Source: an uncultured Lachnospiraceae bacterium (GTDB taxonomy: Bacteria > Bacillota > Clostridia > Lachnospirales > Lachnospiraceae). From it: a DNA stretch of 32,291 nt. The notes under the pieces were generated by a model. The model was not told the DNA's origin, made no database searches, and was given only the letters and a program-made list of their open reading frames with translations. Positions 15,412 to 23,173 of the stretch are shown here, in pieces. The stretch spans positions 1 through 32,291 of the forward strand of contig CACZFV010000006.1 of NCBI GenBank assembly GCA_902780465.1, given 5' to 3'. The first letter of the stretch is position 1, and the number at the start of each line of letters is the position of its first letter. The position numbers and the translations under genes were made by a program.

Positions 15412-15441
15412 ATTATAACAGAAAATCATCCATATTGTTAA
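15412..15441 (-). promoter_or_regulatory. Promoter of the MATE gene with a dyad in the leader
   Basis: On the minus strand TTAACA (15441-15436) and a perfect TATAAT (15417-15412) are 18 bp apart. Just downstream, 15383-15401 holds a GTACG...CGTAC dyad with GAA/TTC extensions, a plausible operator overlapping the transcript start region. No regulator gene is adjacent. Confidence 0.6.
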
Positions 15442-15506
15442 TTTTTTATTCAAGTTTCGTGGGCGGAACTTGCGCACTGCGCGCAGGCTGCCGCCAGGCA
15501 GTTTCT

Positions 15507-16385
15507 TCAGCAGTTTCCTGTGTAGACGTACTTCAGGTTCTCCCGGGCGACTTCCGCAAGCCGGTATACCTTCTGCACCTCCGTGGGCGGGCGGTCCGTC
15601 ATATGAAAGCGCGGGAAAAAGCGGGAGATGTGCAGGGGGATCCGTTTCCCCGTGACACTGCCCGACTTGTCCTTCAGACCGGCGATCCAGCCCGAGAGCT
15701 TCCGCATCTCCTCCTCCGAATCATTCTCCCCGGGGATGATGAGGGTCGTGAGCTCCACGTGGCAGTTCTTCACCGCCTCCCGGATAAAATCCATGACCAT
15801 GGAGCGGCTGCCGCCCAGCACGTCCCGGTAGAACCGGTCCGTGAAACCTTTCAGGTCGATGTTCATGGCATCAATGTACGGCGAAAGCTCCGCCAGGATG
15901 GAAAGCTCCGCCGTCCCGTTGGTCACCATGACGTTCAGCATGCCGGCCTCATGGACCAGCCGCGCCGTGTCCCGCACGAACTCATAGCCGATCAGCGGCT
16001 CATTGTAGGTGAAGGCGACGCCGATGTTTCCATAGGGCCGGTACTGCACCGCCGCCGCTGCCAGATCCTCCGGCATCATCACCCCCGCCAGGCCCCGGCC
16101 CCCTTCCGGCGGATCCAGGAACTGTTTTGCCTCCGGTCCCCAGGAGATCTCGTGGTTCTGGCAGAAGGGACAGCGCAGATTGCAGCCGAAGCTTCCCACC
16201 GAAAGGATGCGCTTTCCGGGATGGAAGCGGTTCAGCGGTTTCTTCTCGATCGGATCCAGGGCGATGGACGTGATCTTCCCGTAGTTCGCGGCTAAGACCT
16301 TCCCGTCCTCCGCGGCACGGCCGCCGCAGAACCCTGTCTCCCCGTCCCTGATCTCGCAGTGCCGGAAGCATACCTCACATCTCAT
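15507..16385 (-). CDS. amrS: AmmeMemoRadiSam system radical SAM enzyme
   Basis: A 292-residue radical SAM protein. The CxxxCxxC cluster motif is C68, C72 and C75 in GCNLRCPFCQNHEISWG. The N-terminus has extra cysteines (CEVCFRHC, then GFCGGR), as in the AmrS and pyruvate-formate-lyase-activase-like families. It ends in LKYVYTGNC. The family is known from its tight association with Memo-like and AMMECR1 proteins; the reaction has not been settled to my knowledge. I chose the ATG at 16385, which has AAGGAGG just upstream, over one nine codons earlier. It lies 61 bp after the Memo-AMMECR1 gene and is probably in the same operon. A related short relic is present at 19225-19278. Confidence 0.9.
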   Translation of the reverse strand: MRCEVCFRHCEIRDGETGFCGGRAAEDGKVLAANYGKITSIALDPIEKKPLNRFHPGKRILSVGSFGCNLRCPFCQNHEISWGPEAKQFLDPPEGGRGLAGVMMPEDLAAAAVQYRPYGNIGVAFTYNEPLIGYEFVRDTARLVHEAGMLNVMVTNGTAELSILAELSPYIDAMNIDLKGFTDRFYRDVLGGSRSMVMDFIREAVKNCHVELTTLIIPGENDSEEEMRKLSGWIAGLKDKSGSVTGKRIPLHISRFFPRFHMTDRPPTEVQKVYRLAEVARENLKYVYTGNC

Positions 16386-16413
16386 ATCCTGCCTCCTTCT
16401 TGTACTGAGCAAA

Positions 16414-16442
16414 GCGGACGTTCGCAGTCCGCTTCACTCCTT
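16414..16442 (+). repeat. Dispersed palindromic repeat, copy A
   Basis: A 29-bp stretch with GCGGAC and GTCCGC arms followed by CTTCACTCCTT. It matches the element at 27724-27752 at 25 of 29 positions by eye. It lies between the Memo-AMMECR1 stop and the amrS start. A shorter GCGGAC/GTCCGC relative occurs in the 25216-25240 repeat. The class is REP-like; no function is visible. Confidence 0.55.
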
Positions 16443-16446
16443 TCCA

Positions 16447-17844
16447 TCACCGGTGCCGGATCACCTCGAAGCGCTGCAGGGAGACCTGTTCTCCTGGCCT
16501 GATTCCGGCCTTCTGCTTCGCTATGGAGATCTGCTGTTCCACGGTGTCCACGCCTTCCAGATCCGGCAGCAGAAGACCTCTTCTTCCGCCCTTGGAGACG
16601 ATGACGCCGTACCGCTTCACATCCAGCTGGGCCGGTGAGTCAATGGGCTCCGGATCCCCCAGAACGTCCACGTTGATCTCCAGCCATGGGAGCTCCTCGG
16701 GGGTGATGGGATCAAACCGCGGGTCCTGGGTGGAAGCGCTGACCGCGTTGAAGATGATCTCCTCCGCCAGGCTGTCCCTGGTGGGAAGGATGGTCCCGAT
16801 GCAGCCCCGGAGCTTCCCGTGCTTGTGGATGGAGACAAAGGCTCCGGCGCGGTTCTCTGTCAGCTCGCCGGGCAGGTCTTCCGGACTCACATCCTTCAGC
16901 TTCAGCACCTTCCGGTGCAGCACATAGCTCTCCGCGGAGGCTCTCGCCAGGCGGACAAAGGCATCTTCCCCGTCCCGCTGCGCCTTCAGCGCGGCTTCCT
17001 GCTTCCCAAGGTACTGATCCAGGAAGTGCCTGGTACCATCCTCCTCCCCCGGGTAAAAGGTGCAGATGCCGTAGCCCACGCCCGTCACATCTTCATGGGA
17101 CAGCTGCTCCGCTTTCACACTCTTCCCGTCCAGAGCACCCGCCATGATCACAAAGGAACGGTGCCCGCATTCCGCAGCCTTATCGCAGAATGTCTCCTCA
17201 AAATCAAAGAGTTCCCCGAAGGCCGCGCGGGAACAGACGTCCATGATCCGGGCGTCGTACTGCGGTCCCTCCGGCGCGAAACCGTATGGGCCGTACTCCT
17301 GCAGCTTGTGGGACAGGTCTCCGCTGGCCACCAGGACCACCCTGCGCCCTGTCCGCTCCACTGCTTCCCGGAGCATCATCCCCAGACGGTAGTGATCGGC
17401 GAGAGGCAGGCCCGAAAGCCCGATCCGCACCAGCTGAAACTCTGTGTATTTCTGACGGATGAACCAGAGCGGCACCATGGTCCCGTGGTCCAGTTCTTTC
17501 TCCCGCTCTCCCTGGGTCCCGGCAGGGAAGCCCGCGTCCTTCGTGATGTGGCACAGCTCCTTCACCAGTTCCGTATCATATTTTTCCGTAAAGCGTACCT
17601 GCGGCGCCATGAAATTCCGAAAGGATCCGGAGGCGCCGCTGCCGGGGGAAATATGGAACCAGTCCGAGTAGAGGATGCTGTGCGGACTGGTGATCACGAT
17701 GGTCTCCGGCTTCAGTGCGGCGATCTCCGCTGCGACCTGCTGATAAGCTTTTGTGGTACTCTCGATCTGTTTTTCACTTCCCCGTCCCACCTGCGGCACA
17801 ATCATCGGCGGGTGCGGCACCATAAATGCGGCAAGTATCGGCAT
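16447..17844 (-). CDS. AmmeMemoRadiSam protein: Memo-like and AMMECR1 domains fused
   Basis: A 465-residue two-domain protein. Residues 1-265 are a Memo/LigB-like domain (FMVPHPPMIVPQVG at the start, then PETIVITSPHSI, LVASGDLSHKLQ and DGKSVKAEQLSHEDVTGVGYG). Memo proteins resemble class III extradiol dioxygenases and bind metal through histidines. Residues about 285-465 are AMMECR1 (GAFVSIHKHGKLRGCIGT, then DPRFDPITPEELPWLEINVDVL and KGGRRGLLLPDLEGVDTVEQQ). Together with the AmrS gene downstream this supplies all three parts of the conserved AmmeMemoRadiSam system. The substrate is unknown. AGGGGGAG site before the ATG. A terminator separates it from the XRE-Uma2 gene upstream. Confidence 0.92.
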   Translation of the reverse strand: MPILAAFMVPHPPMIVPQVGRGSEKQIESTTKAYQQVAAEIAALKPETIVITSPHSILYSDWFHISPGSGASGSFRNFMAPQVRFTEKYDTELVKELCHITKDAGFPAGTQGEREKELDHGTMVPLWFIRQKYTEFQLVRIGLSGLPLADHYRLGMMLREAVERTGRRVVLVASGDLSHKLQEYGPYGFAPEGPQYDARIMDVCSRAAFGELFDFEETFCDKAAECGHRSFVIMAGALDGKSVKAEQLSHEDVTGVGYGICTFYPGEEDGTRHFLDQYLGKQEAALKAQRDGEDAFVRLARASAESYVLHRKVLKLKDVSPEDLPGELTENRAGAFVSIHKHGKLRGCIGTILPTRDSLAEEIIFNAVSASTQDPRFDPITPEELPWLEINVDVLGDPEPIDSPAQLDVKRYGVIVSKGGRRGLLLPDLEGVDTVEQQISIAKQKAGIRPGEQVSLQRFEVIRHR

Positions 17845-17895
17845 TTGTTCTCTCCCCCTTCGTAAAGTTCAAGTCCCGCGCGGTCTCCCGCCGGG

Positions 17896-17925
17896 TAAAA
17901 AGCAGGCGCCGGAACGGCACCTGCT
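17896..17925 (-). terminator. Terminator after the XRE-Uma2 gene
   Basis: The arms AGCAGG-GCC and GGC-CCTGCT at 17901-17925 pair with one internal mismatch around a 5-base loop, followed on the minus strand by TTTTA. It isolates the Memo-AMMECR1 gene from the gene upstream. Confidence 0.75.
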
Positions 17926-18005
17926 TTCAGTATAATTCTTTTTTCAGCTGAAGAAAAGCTGGTGCGCCCTTCATCAGAACTGCCACAGCGTCCTGTATCG
18001 CCGTA

Positions 18006-18902
18006 TTATCTGCTGTCACTCTTCTCTTCCGGGAACAGTTCGTCCAGAAGTTCCGCGGCGCCGGCCAGGTCCACCCTGCACTCCCCGTCCCAGATCCCCA
18101 CGGGGATCTTATCCATAAAGGTGTAGATCGCGGGAATCTTCCCGGATTCAAAATCATGGACCACGACCTGTCTGGTCCGGGGATCGATCAGCCAGTACTC
18201 CCGGACACCGGCGTCAATGTATTTGGACATTTTCAGCGTCATGTCCTTCTTCCTGGTGGAAGGGGACAGGACTTCCACAATGAAATCCGGCGCCCCGAAG
18301 ATCCCTTTGTAAGTGATCTTTGAGCGGTCGCAGACGATGATCACATCCGGCTGCACCATGGTCCTGTTGTCCCGGTCCAGCTGCACATCCACCGGAGACA
18401 TCATGGGAAGACAGGGACCCTTCCGAGCATTGCGGAATGAAAGCAGCTGCGCGTGGATCTCTCCTCCGATGATCTGATGCGGGGATGTGGGTGCCCCCAT
18501 ATCGTAGAACACTCCGTTGATCAGCTCCACCCGCTGCTCCTCCGGAAGAGCATAATAATCTTCCAGTGTATATTCCCCCTGGCGGTCGTACTCATGCGTA
18601 TTCGTCTCCGGATTCGGAACATGACGTCTTCTGTCCTCATACTGGTACGCTGCTGCCGCATCCCTTACCTCAACTGAAGGCATCCGGTGCGCCTCAGGGG
18701 ATCCCGTCCCCGGAAAAGGACTCCGCTGCTCCTTCTTCCCAAGCGCACTCTCCAGCTTCAGGATCGTCTCCCGCCGCGGACGCGAAGTGATCCCGCCGAA
18801 CACCTTCTGGATCGTGCCAAGCGGCACCTTCGACAGTTCCGACAGTTCCTGATATGAAAAACCAAGCTCGATCCTTCTTTGTTTCAACTCATCCAGTGTC
18901 AT
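18006..18902 (-). CDS. XRE-type HTH protein fused to a Uma2-like PD-(D/E)XK nuclease domain
   Basis: A 298-residue fusion. Residues 1-55 form an XRE helix-turn-helix (LKQRRIELGFSYQELSELSKVPLGTI). After a linker of about 50 residues, residues 105-290 are a Uma2 (DUF820) domain: YTLEDYYALPEEQRVELINGVFYDM, QPDVIIVCD, APDFIVEVLSPSTRKKD, then LKMSKYIDAGVREYWLIDP. The PD, E-V-L-S-P-S and K positions match the PD-(D/E)XK active-site pattern of Uma2 proteins. Function is unknown; DNA binding by the HTH and nuclease activity are inferred. I chose the ATG at 18902, which follows a GGGAGGGG site. No partner toxin or antitoxin gene is adjacent. GATCA repeats in the leader (about 18930-18956) could be its own operator. 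Confidence 0.85.
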   Translation of the reverse strand: MTLDELKQRRIELGFSYQELSELSKVPLGTIQKVFGGITSRPRRETILKLESALGKKEQRSPFPGTGSPEAHRMPSVEVRDAAAAYQYEDRRRHVPNPETNTHEYDRQGEYTLEDYYALPEEQRVELINGVFYDMGAPTSPHQIIGGEIHAQLLSFRNARKGPCLPMMSPVDVQLDRDNRTMVQPDVIIVCDRSKITYKGIFGAPDFIVEVLSPSTRKKDMTLKMSKYIDAGVREYWLIDPRTRQVVVHDFESGKIPAIYTFMDKIPVGIWDGECRVDLAGAAELLDELFPEEKSDSR

Positions 18903-19007
18903 TTTCTGCCCCTCCCGGCTGTCTTTTCTCAGATCACTGATCACTTTCGATGATCAATAATCGTTTGTATCCTTTTTACAATCCTTTCACGACCTTTTGA
19001 TATTCTT

Positions 19008-19035
19008 ATTATAACACTTCCCGGTATGCCGTCAA
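19008..19035 (-). promoter_or_regulatory. Promoter of the XRE-Uma2 gene
   Basis: On the minus strand TTGACG (19035-19030) and TATAAT (19013-19008) are 16 bp apart, giving an untranslated leader of roughly 100 bases. The leader contains three GATCA motifs within about 27 bp, candidate sites for the XRE domain. Confidence 0.65.
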
Positions 19036-19131
19036 TCCGCGCGCCGGTGAATATGGTAATAATATGGATAATATATGATTCACTTCCGGACATGCACTGG
19101 ATATCCAGCTGGCAACGGGGCTGGCGGCGGG

Positions 19132-19175
19132 CACGCAGGTGACGCGGGCACGCAGGAACGCACGCAGGAACGCAG
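19132..19175. repeat. Short tandem repeat CACGCAGGAACG
   Basis: The 12-mer CACGCAGGAACG occurs twice in tandem at 19149-19172, with a partial third copy and a diverged copy (CACGCAGGTGACGCGGG) just before. It lies between the XRE-Uma2 promoter and the terminator of the DUF4428 gene. It looks like simple expansion in non-coding DNA. Confidence 0.6.
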
Positions 19176-19177
19176 AC

Positions 19178-19220
19178 AAAAAAGACAGGGGCCCCTGTTC
19201 AGTCTGAAGGATTCCCTGTC
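19178..19220 (-). terminator. Terminator after the DUF4428 gene
   Basis: On the minus strand GGACAGGG and CCCTGTC pair across a 23-base loop and are followed by six T residues. The same region holds a perfect palindrome ACAGGGGCCCCTGT. It lies about 60 bp beyond the DUF4428 stop. Confidence 0.7.
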
Positions 19221-19224
19221 CTTT

Positions 19225-19278
19225 TTATATCCAGCAGTTTCCTGCACCGACGTATTTCAGTTTTTCCCGGCCCGCTTC
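19225..19278 (-). pseudogene. Relic of an AmrS-like C-terminus
   Basis: Directly after the DUF4428 stop codon, and in the same frame, the minus strand reads EAGREKLKYVGAGNCWI and a stop. This matches the end of the AmrS protein at 15507 (EVARENLKYVYTGNC). The nucleotides also align, roughly 37 of 48 by eye, with 13 identical bases across CAGCAGTTTCCTG. No start codon or upstream domain remains, so it is a remnant of a second amrS copy or a recombination scar. Confidence 0.6.
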
Positions 19279-20361
19279 TTATCCCAGCTCGCCTTCGCAG
19301 TACTGGCACTTTCCTGAAGCGGAGGATGTCATGGACCCGCACCAGGGGCATTTCACCTGGGAGGGAGCCGCCATCGCCGCAGCTGCCGCCGCGCCGCCTT
19401 CCAGAACTGCCTCTGCACCGCCTTCCGTAACTGCTGCTGCATGCAGCCCCTGTGTCTTTGCGACTACTTCCTGGGCCTTCCGGAGCTGCTCCTCATAGTA
19501 AGCCCGCTGCTGCTCCGGCGTCAGTTCCTGGAAGGCTTTCATTTTCGCGATCCTCGCTGCCAGCTCGGGGTCATCGATCTCAGCGGCTCCGGCTGCGGTT
19601 GCTGCTGCCGCTGCAATTGCCGCCTCTGCCTCTGCCGCCGCAGTGTTTCCTGCCGGCTGTACCTGCAGGTTCTGGCCCTGCATCCGCGCTTCTTCCAGAG
19701 CCTGCCTGATCTCGTTCCCCATGTTCATATATTCGTAGTACTCATTGACTCCGGAGTTCCGGATCAGCGAAGAAGTGAAATCCGTGCGCATGTTCCAGCC
19801 GTTATTTGCCCGGGACATCGCCTGCTCTCCCGTCCGTACCGAACCGGAATTCAGCAGGAAGCGCATCTCGTCGAAGTACGGGGCGTTGACGCGGATAGTG
19901 CAGTAGAAGTTATAGGAGTACTCATAGCGCGGCGGGTCGTAGCTCACCTGCTTCCCCTCCGCGTTCTTCTGCTTCAGCTCCGATCTGCTCTCATTGATAT
20001 CCAAGTCGCATCCCGTGATCTGGGCAAAATCCAGCACGTCCGGATTCGCCTCCGCGATGCGGCCAGAATTCGTCACCATGAACTTCCTGGCGTTGTCGTC
20101 CAGGTAGATCTTATAGTATTTTCCGAAAGTCCTGGTAGTGTTGAACAGCGTCACGGCGTTCTTGTTCTCCTCCCGGTACTGGAGCTGCTGCTTTATCTCC
20201 GCCAGGGTGCTGTGGCGCCGCTCGCTGAACCAGGGCGACAGCTTTGCCGCGCAGTCCTTGCAGAGATTTCCGTCCTCCAGCTTCCGGTTGCCCAGGAGCC
20301 CGATCTTGTTCCCGCAAACATCACAGTTCTTTTTCTCAAACAATCCGCCCAGAAATCCCAT
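19279..20361 (-). CDS. DUF4428 zinc-finger protein with C-terminal zinc ribbon
   Basis: A 360-residue protein of unknown function. Residues 12-40 form the DUF4428 zinc finger (CDVCGNKIGLLGNRKLEDG, then LCKDC). A central beta-rich domain of about 170 residues follows. An Ala-rich segment spans about residues 235-260 (an almost pure Ala/Glu run), then a helix with ELTPEQQRAYYEEQLRKAQ, a second low-complexity stretch, and a C-terminal zinc ribbon (CPWCGSMTSSASGKCQYC). The layout suggests a cytoplasmic scaffold with two metal-binding ends. AAGGAGG site before the ATG; a TATAAT lies at 20393-20398 without a clear -35. No neighbour indicates its role. Confidence 0.8.
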   Translation of the reverse strand: MGFLGGLFEKKNCDVCGNKIGLLGNRKLEDGNLCKDCAAKLSPWFSERRHSTLAEIKQQLQYREENKNAVTLFNTTRTFGKYYKIYLDDNARKFMVTNSGRIAEANPDVLDFAQITGCDLDINESRSELKQKNAEGKQVSYDPPRYEYSYNFYCTIRVNAPYFDEMRFLLNSGSVRTGEQAMSRANNGWNMRTDFTSSLIRNSGVNEYYEYMNMGNEIRQALEEARMQGQNLQVQPAGNTAAAEAEAAIAAAAATAAGAAEIDDPELAARIAKMKAFQELTPEQQRAYYEEQLRKAQEVVAKTQGLHAAAVTEGGAEAVLEGGAAAAAAMAAPSQVKCPWCGSMTSSASGKCQYCEGELG

Positions 20362-20403
20362 AACAGATCCTCCTTCCGTTCCTTATACTGCTATTATAGA
20401 CCG

Positions 20404-20431
20404 GATGAGGCTCCGGGCTCCATCTTTTTTT
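20404..20431 (+). terminator. Terminator-like hairpin on the plus strand without an upstream gene
   Basis: GATG-GGC pairs with GCT-CATC at 20404-20424 and is followed by seven T residues on the plus strand. All genes here run on the minus strand, so it does not end a known coding transcript. It may stop antisense transcription. A palindrome TTAAGTC/GACTTAA follows at 20430-20453, just after trpA. Confidence 0.35.
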
Positions 20432-20456
20432 AAGTCCCGCGGGCGTGACTTAAATA

Positions 20457-21299
20457 TTAAGCCTCCCGCACTCCGTTCTTCATGCTCTTCACATATCTGC
20501 CGATCTCCGCCGGCGCGTCCTTCCCGTACTTCGCGAGAAGCTTCACGATGGCGGAGCCCACGATCGCTCCGTCGGACACCGCCGCCATCTTCCGCGCCTG
20601 CTCCGGGGTCGAGATGCCGAATCCCACCGCACAGGGGATGTCCGTGTTCTCCCGCACCGTCTTCACGATGGAGCCAAGGTCCGTCGTGATCTCGCTCCTG
20701 ACGCCCGTCACTCCGAGGCTGGAGACGATGTACAGGAACCCCTCCGCCTCCTTCGCGATCATCGCGATGCGGTCCTCCGAAGTCGGCGCCACCAGGGAGA
20801 TGAGGTCCACTCCGTATTTTCTGCAGACCGGCAGGAACTCTTCTTTTTCCTCAAAGGGAAGGTCCGGGAGGATGATGCCGTCGATCCCGATATCCTTGCA
20901 GGCCAGAAGAAAGCGCTCTGCGCCGTAGGAATAGACCACGTTCGCGTAAGTCATAAAGACCATGGGGACCGTCACCGGCTCCGTGCCGTCGGGTTCCCCG
21001 ATCTCCCCGTCACCTGTCACCACCCCGCCGTCTGCCTTACCGCTTCCCCGCAGTTCTCTTACCATCTCAAAGATCTTGTCCGTGGTCACGCCGCCCGACA
21101 GCGCCCGCACGTTCGCCTCCTGGATCACCGGCCCCTCCGCCGTGGGATCCGAGAAGGGAATGCCGAGCTCTATGAGGTCCGCGCCGTTTTTTACCATCTC
21201 CCGCACCGCTGCCTTCGTGGTCTCAAGGTCCGGATCCCCGCAGGTGATAAAGGGAATGAATGCCTTGCCGTTTTCAAACGCTTTCCGGATATTACTCAT
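20457..21299 (-). CDS. trpA: Tryptophan synthase alpha subunit
   Basis: A 280-residue TrpA, cleaving indole-3-glycerol phosphate to indole and glyceraldehyde 3-phosphate. The catalytic glutamate is Glu44 ([13 protein letters not shown]). The counterpart of Asp60 of the E. coli enzyme is Glu55 ([10 protein letters not shown]), a form I recall in other clostridia. A Gly/Asp/Glu-rich insertion of roughly 20-25 residues at about 84-108, before the strand [12 protein letters not shown], makes it longer than usual (about 260). The rest is standard, ending with [14 protein letters not shown]. It overlaps trpB by 8 bases and is the last gene of trpDCFBA. Confidence 0.95.
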   Translation of the reverse strand: MSNIRKAFENGKAFIPFITCGDPDLETTKAAVREMVKNGADLIELGIPFSDPTAEGPVIQEANVRALSGGVTTDKIFEMVRELRGSGKADGGVVTGDGEIGEPDGTEPVTVPMVFMTYANVVYSYGAERFLLACKDIGIDGIILPDLPFEEKEEFLPVCRKYGVDLISLVAPTSEDRIAMIAKEAEGFLYIVSSLGVTGVRSEITTDLGSIVKTVRENTDIPCAVGFGISTPEQARKMAAVSDGAIVGSAIVKLLAKYGKDAPAEIGRYVKSMKNGVREA

Positions 21300-22482
21300 G
21301 GAGATCCTCCCCTCTGTAGCGGGCGATAGCCGCGCAGTCCTTGTCTCCTCTTCCCGAAATGGTGATCACGATGATTTTGTCCTTCCCCATGCCTGGCGCG
21401 ATCTTCATGGCGTGGGCCACTGCGTGGGCGGATTCGATGGCGGGAATGATGCCTTCGGTCCGGGCCAGGTACTCAAAGGCCTGCACTGCCTCCTCGTCCG
21501 TCACCGGCACATATTCCGCGCGGCCTGTGTCGTGCAGATACGCGTGCTCCGGTCCGATGCCCGGGTAATCCAGCCCTGCGGAGATCGAGTATACCGGAGC
21601 GATCTGTCCGTACTCATCCTGGCAGAAATAGGACTTCATCCCGTGGAAGATGCCGAGCCGCCCCGTAGCGATGGTCGCCGCAGTCTCAAAGCTGTCCACA
21701 CCCCGGCCCGCCGCCTCGCAGCCGATCAGCCGGACGTCCTTGTTCTCAATAAAGTGGTAGAAGCTTCCGATGGCGTTGGAGCCGCCGCCCACGCAGGCGA
21801 TCACCGCGTCCGGGAGCTTCCCTTCTTTTTCCATCATCTGCTCCTTGATCTCCCGGGAGATCACCGCCTGGAAGTCCCGGACGATAGTCGGGAAGGGATG
21901 GGGTCCCATGACAGAGCCCAGGCAGTAGTGAGTGTCAGCGATCCGGGATGTCCACTCCCGCATGGCCTCAGACACCGCGTCCTTCAGGGTGCCGGTGCCG
22001 CTCTTCACCGGGACCACCTCCGCCCCCAGAAGGCGCATGCGGTACACGTTCAGGGCCTGCCGGACCGTGTCCTCTTCTCCCATGAAGACCACGCACTCCA
22101 TGCCAAAGAGCGCCGCCGCCGTGGCCGTCGCCACGCCGTGCTGTCCCGCGCCCGTCTCCGCGATCAGACGGGTCTTCCCCATTTTCTTCGCGAGGAGCGC
22201 CTGTCCAAGGACGTTGTTGATCTTGTGGGCGCCGGTGTGGTTCAGGTCCTCCCGCTTCAGGTAGATCTTCGCTCCGCCCAGATCCTCCGTCATCTTCTTC
22301 GCGAAATAAAGCCGTGACGGCCGCCCCGCGTAGTCATTGAAGAGCTCCGAGAGCTCCCGGTTGAATTCCGGGTCGTTCCTGAAGTGATCGTAAGCCGCCT
22401 CCAGTTCGATCACCGCGTTCATCAGTGTCTCCGGGATATACTGTCCGCCGTGGATCCCGAACCGTCCTCTTGGATTCGTCAT
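21292..22482 (-). CDS. trpB: Tryptophan synthase beta subunit
   Basis: A 396-residue TrpB, a PLP enzyme joining indole and serine. The N-terminus is [16 protein letters not shown]; the PLP lysine lies in [15 protein letters not shown], and [18 protein letters not shown] and the phosphate loop [10 protein letters not shown] are present. I chose the ATG at 22482 because the protein then has the usual length; a longer reading from a TTG at 22542 would run into trpF. It is 22 bp after the trpF stop and overlaps trpA, whose product it channels indole from. Confidence 0.96.
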   Translation of the reverse strand: MTNPRGRFGIHGGQYIPETLMNAVIELEAAYDHFRNDPEFNRELSELFNDYAGRPSRLYFAKKMTEDLGGAKIYLKREDLNHTGAHKINNVLGQALLAKKMGKTRLIAETGAGQHGVATATAAALFGMECVVFMGEEDTVRQALNVYRMRLLGAEVVPVKSGTGTLKDAVSEAMREWTSRIADTHYCLGSVMGPHPFPTIVRDFQAVISREIKEQMMEKEGKLPDAVIACVGGGSNAIGSFYHFIENKDVRLIGCEAAGRGVDSFETAATIATGRLGIFHGMKSYFCQDEYGQIAPVYSISAGLDYPGIGPEHAYLHDTGRAEYVPVTDEEAVQAFEYLARTEGIIPAIESAHAVAHAMKIAPGMGKDKIIVITISGRGDKDCAAIARYRGEDLHE

Positions 22483-22504
22483 TTTAACTGCCGCTCCTTT
22501 CTTC

Positions 22505-23116
22505 TTAGTCCCAGTGTCCTTCCGCCCGGACTGCGCTGACAAAAGCTTTCATTTTCTCATGATCCTTCACTCCTTCGGTCTCAATGCCGCTGCTCACATC
22601 CACCACAAAGGGATGCAGCATCCGGACCGCCGGCCCCGCGTTTTCCGGATCCAGCCCGCCGGCCAGGAAATACGGCCGCCGGAAGTTCTCCAGAAGAGAC
22701 CAGTCGAACACCTTCCCGTCCCCGGCGCCCGCGTCCAGGAGCACGTAGTCCGCGGTGCTCCGTTCCGCCGCCGCAAGATCCTTCCCGGACCGGATCCGGA
22801 AGGCCTGGATGAGCGGCACCGCTGTCAGTTCCCTCAGTCGGCGGAGATACGTCTCGTCCTCGCCGCCGTGGAGCTGCACGAGGTCGATGATGCCGCGCTT
22901 CGCGATCTTCGCGACGTTCTCCGGCGTTTCGTCCACGAAGACGCCCACCGCCCGGATCCCCGGAGCCAGATGCTTTTTCAGCTCCGCAGCGTGCTGCCGC
23001 GTCACGTGCCGTTTACTCTTCGGGGCGAATACGAACCCGACGTACTCCGGCAGAAGCGTATTCGCCGTCTCAATGTCCTGCAGCCGCGACAAGCCGCACA
23101 GCTTGATCCTCGTCAT
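22505..23116 (-). CDS. trpF: Phosphoribosylanthranilate isomerase
   Basis: A 203-residue TrpF that isomerises phosphoribosylanthranilate in the TIM-barrel fold. It starts with [14 protein letters not shown] (catalytic Cys near residue 7) and has [23 protein letters not shown] near residue 80, VLLDAG with the general-acid aspartate, and [12 protein letters not shown]. The end reads [25 protein letters not shown] site upstream of the ATG; 57 bp after trpC. It acts between TrpD and TrpC. Confidence 0.95.
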   Translation of the reverse strand: MTRIKLCGLSRLQDIETANTLLPEYVGFVFAPKSKRHVTRQHAAELKKHLAPGIRAVGVFVDETPENVAKIAKRGIIDLVQLHGGEDETYLRRLRELTAVPLIQAFRIRSGKDLAAAERSTADYVLLDAGAGDGKVFDWSLLENFRRPYFLAGGLDPENAGPAVRMLHPFVVDVSSGIETEGVKDHEKMKAFVSAVRAEGHWD

Positions 23117-23173
23117 TTCTCTTTTCCTCCCGGTCTCAGCCGGTCCCGGGCCCCGTCTGATCTCATTCCTTCT

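Noticed and set aside
17927..18005. Possible continuation of the XRE-Uma2 gene in the next frame (AIQDAVAVLMKGAPAFLQ)
   Set aside because: The Uma2 domain is already complete at the stop at 18006, and I know no Uma2 extension of this kind. A frameshifted tail cannot be excluded, but nothing supports it.
22483..22542. Longer trpB starting at a TTG inside trpF
   Set aside because: The extra residues are not part of TrpB, and the ATG at 22482 gives the standard length.
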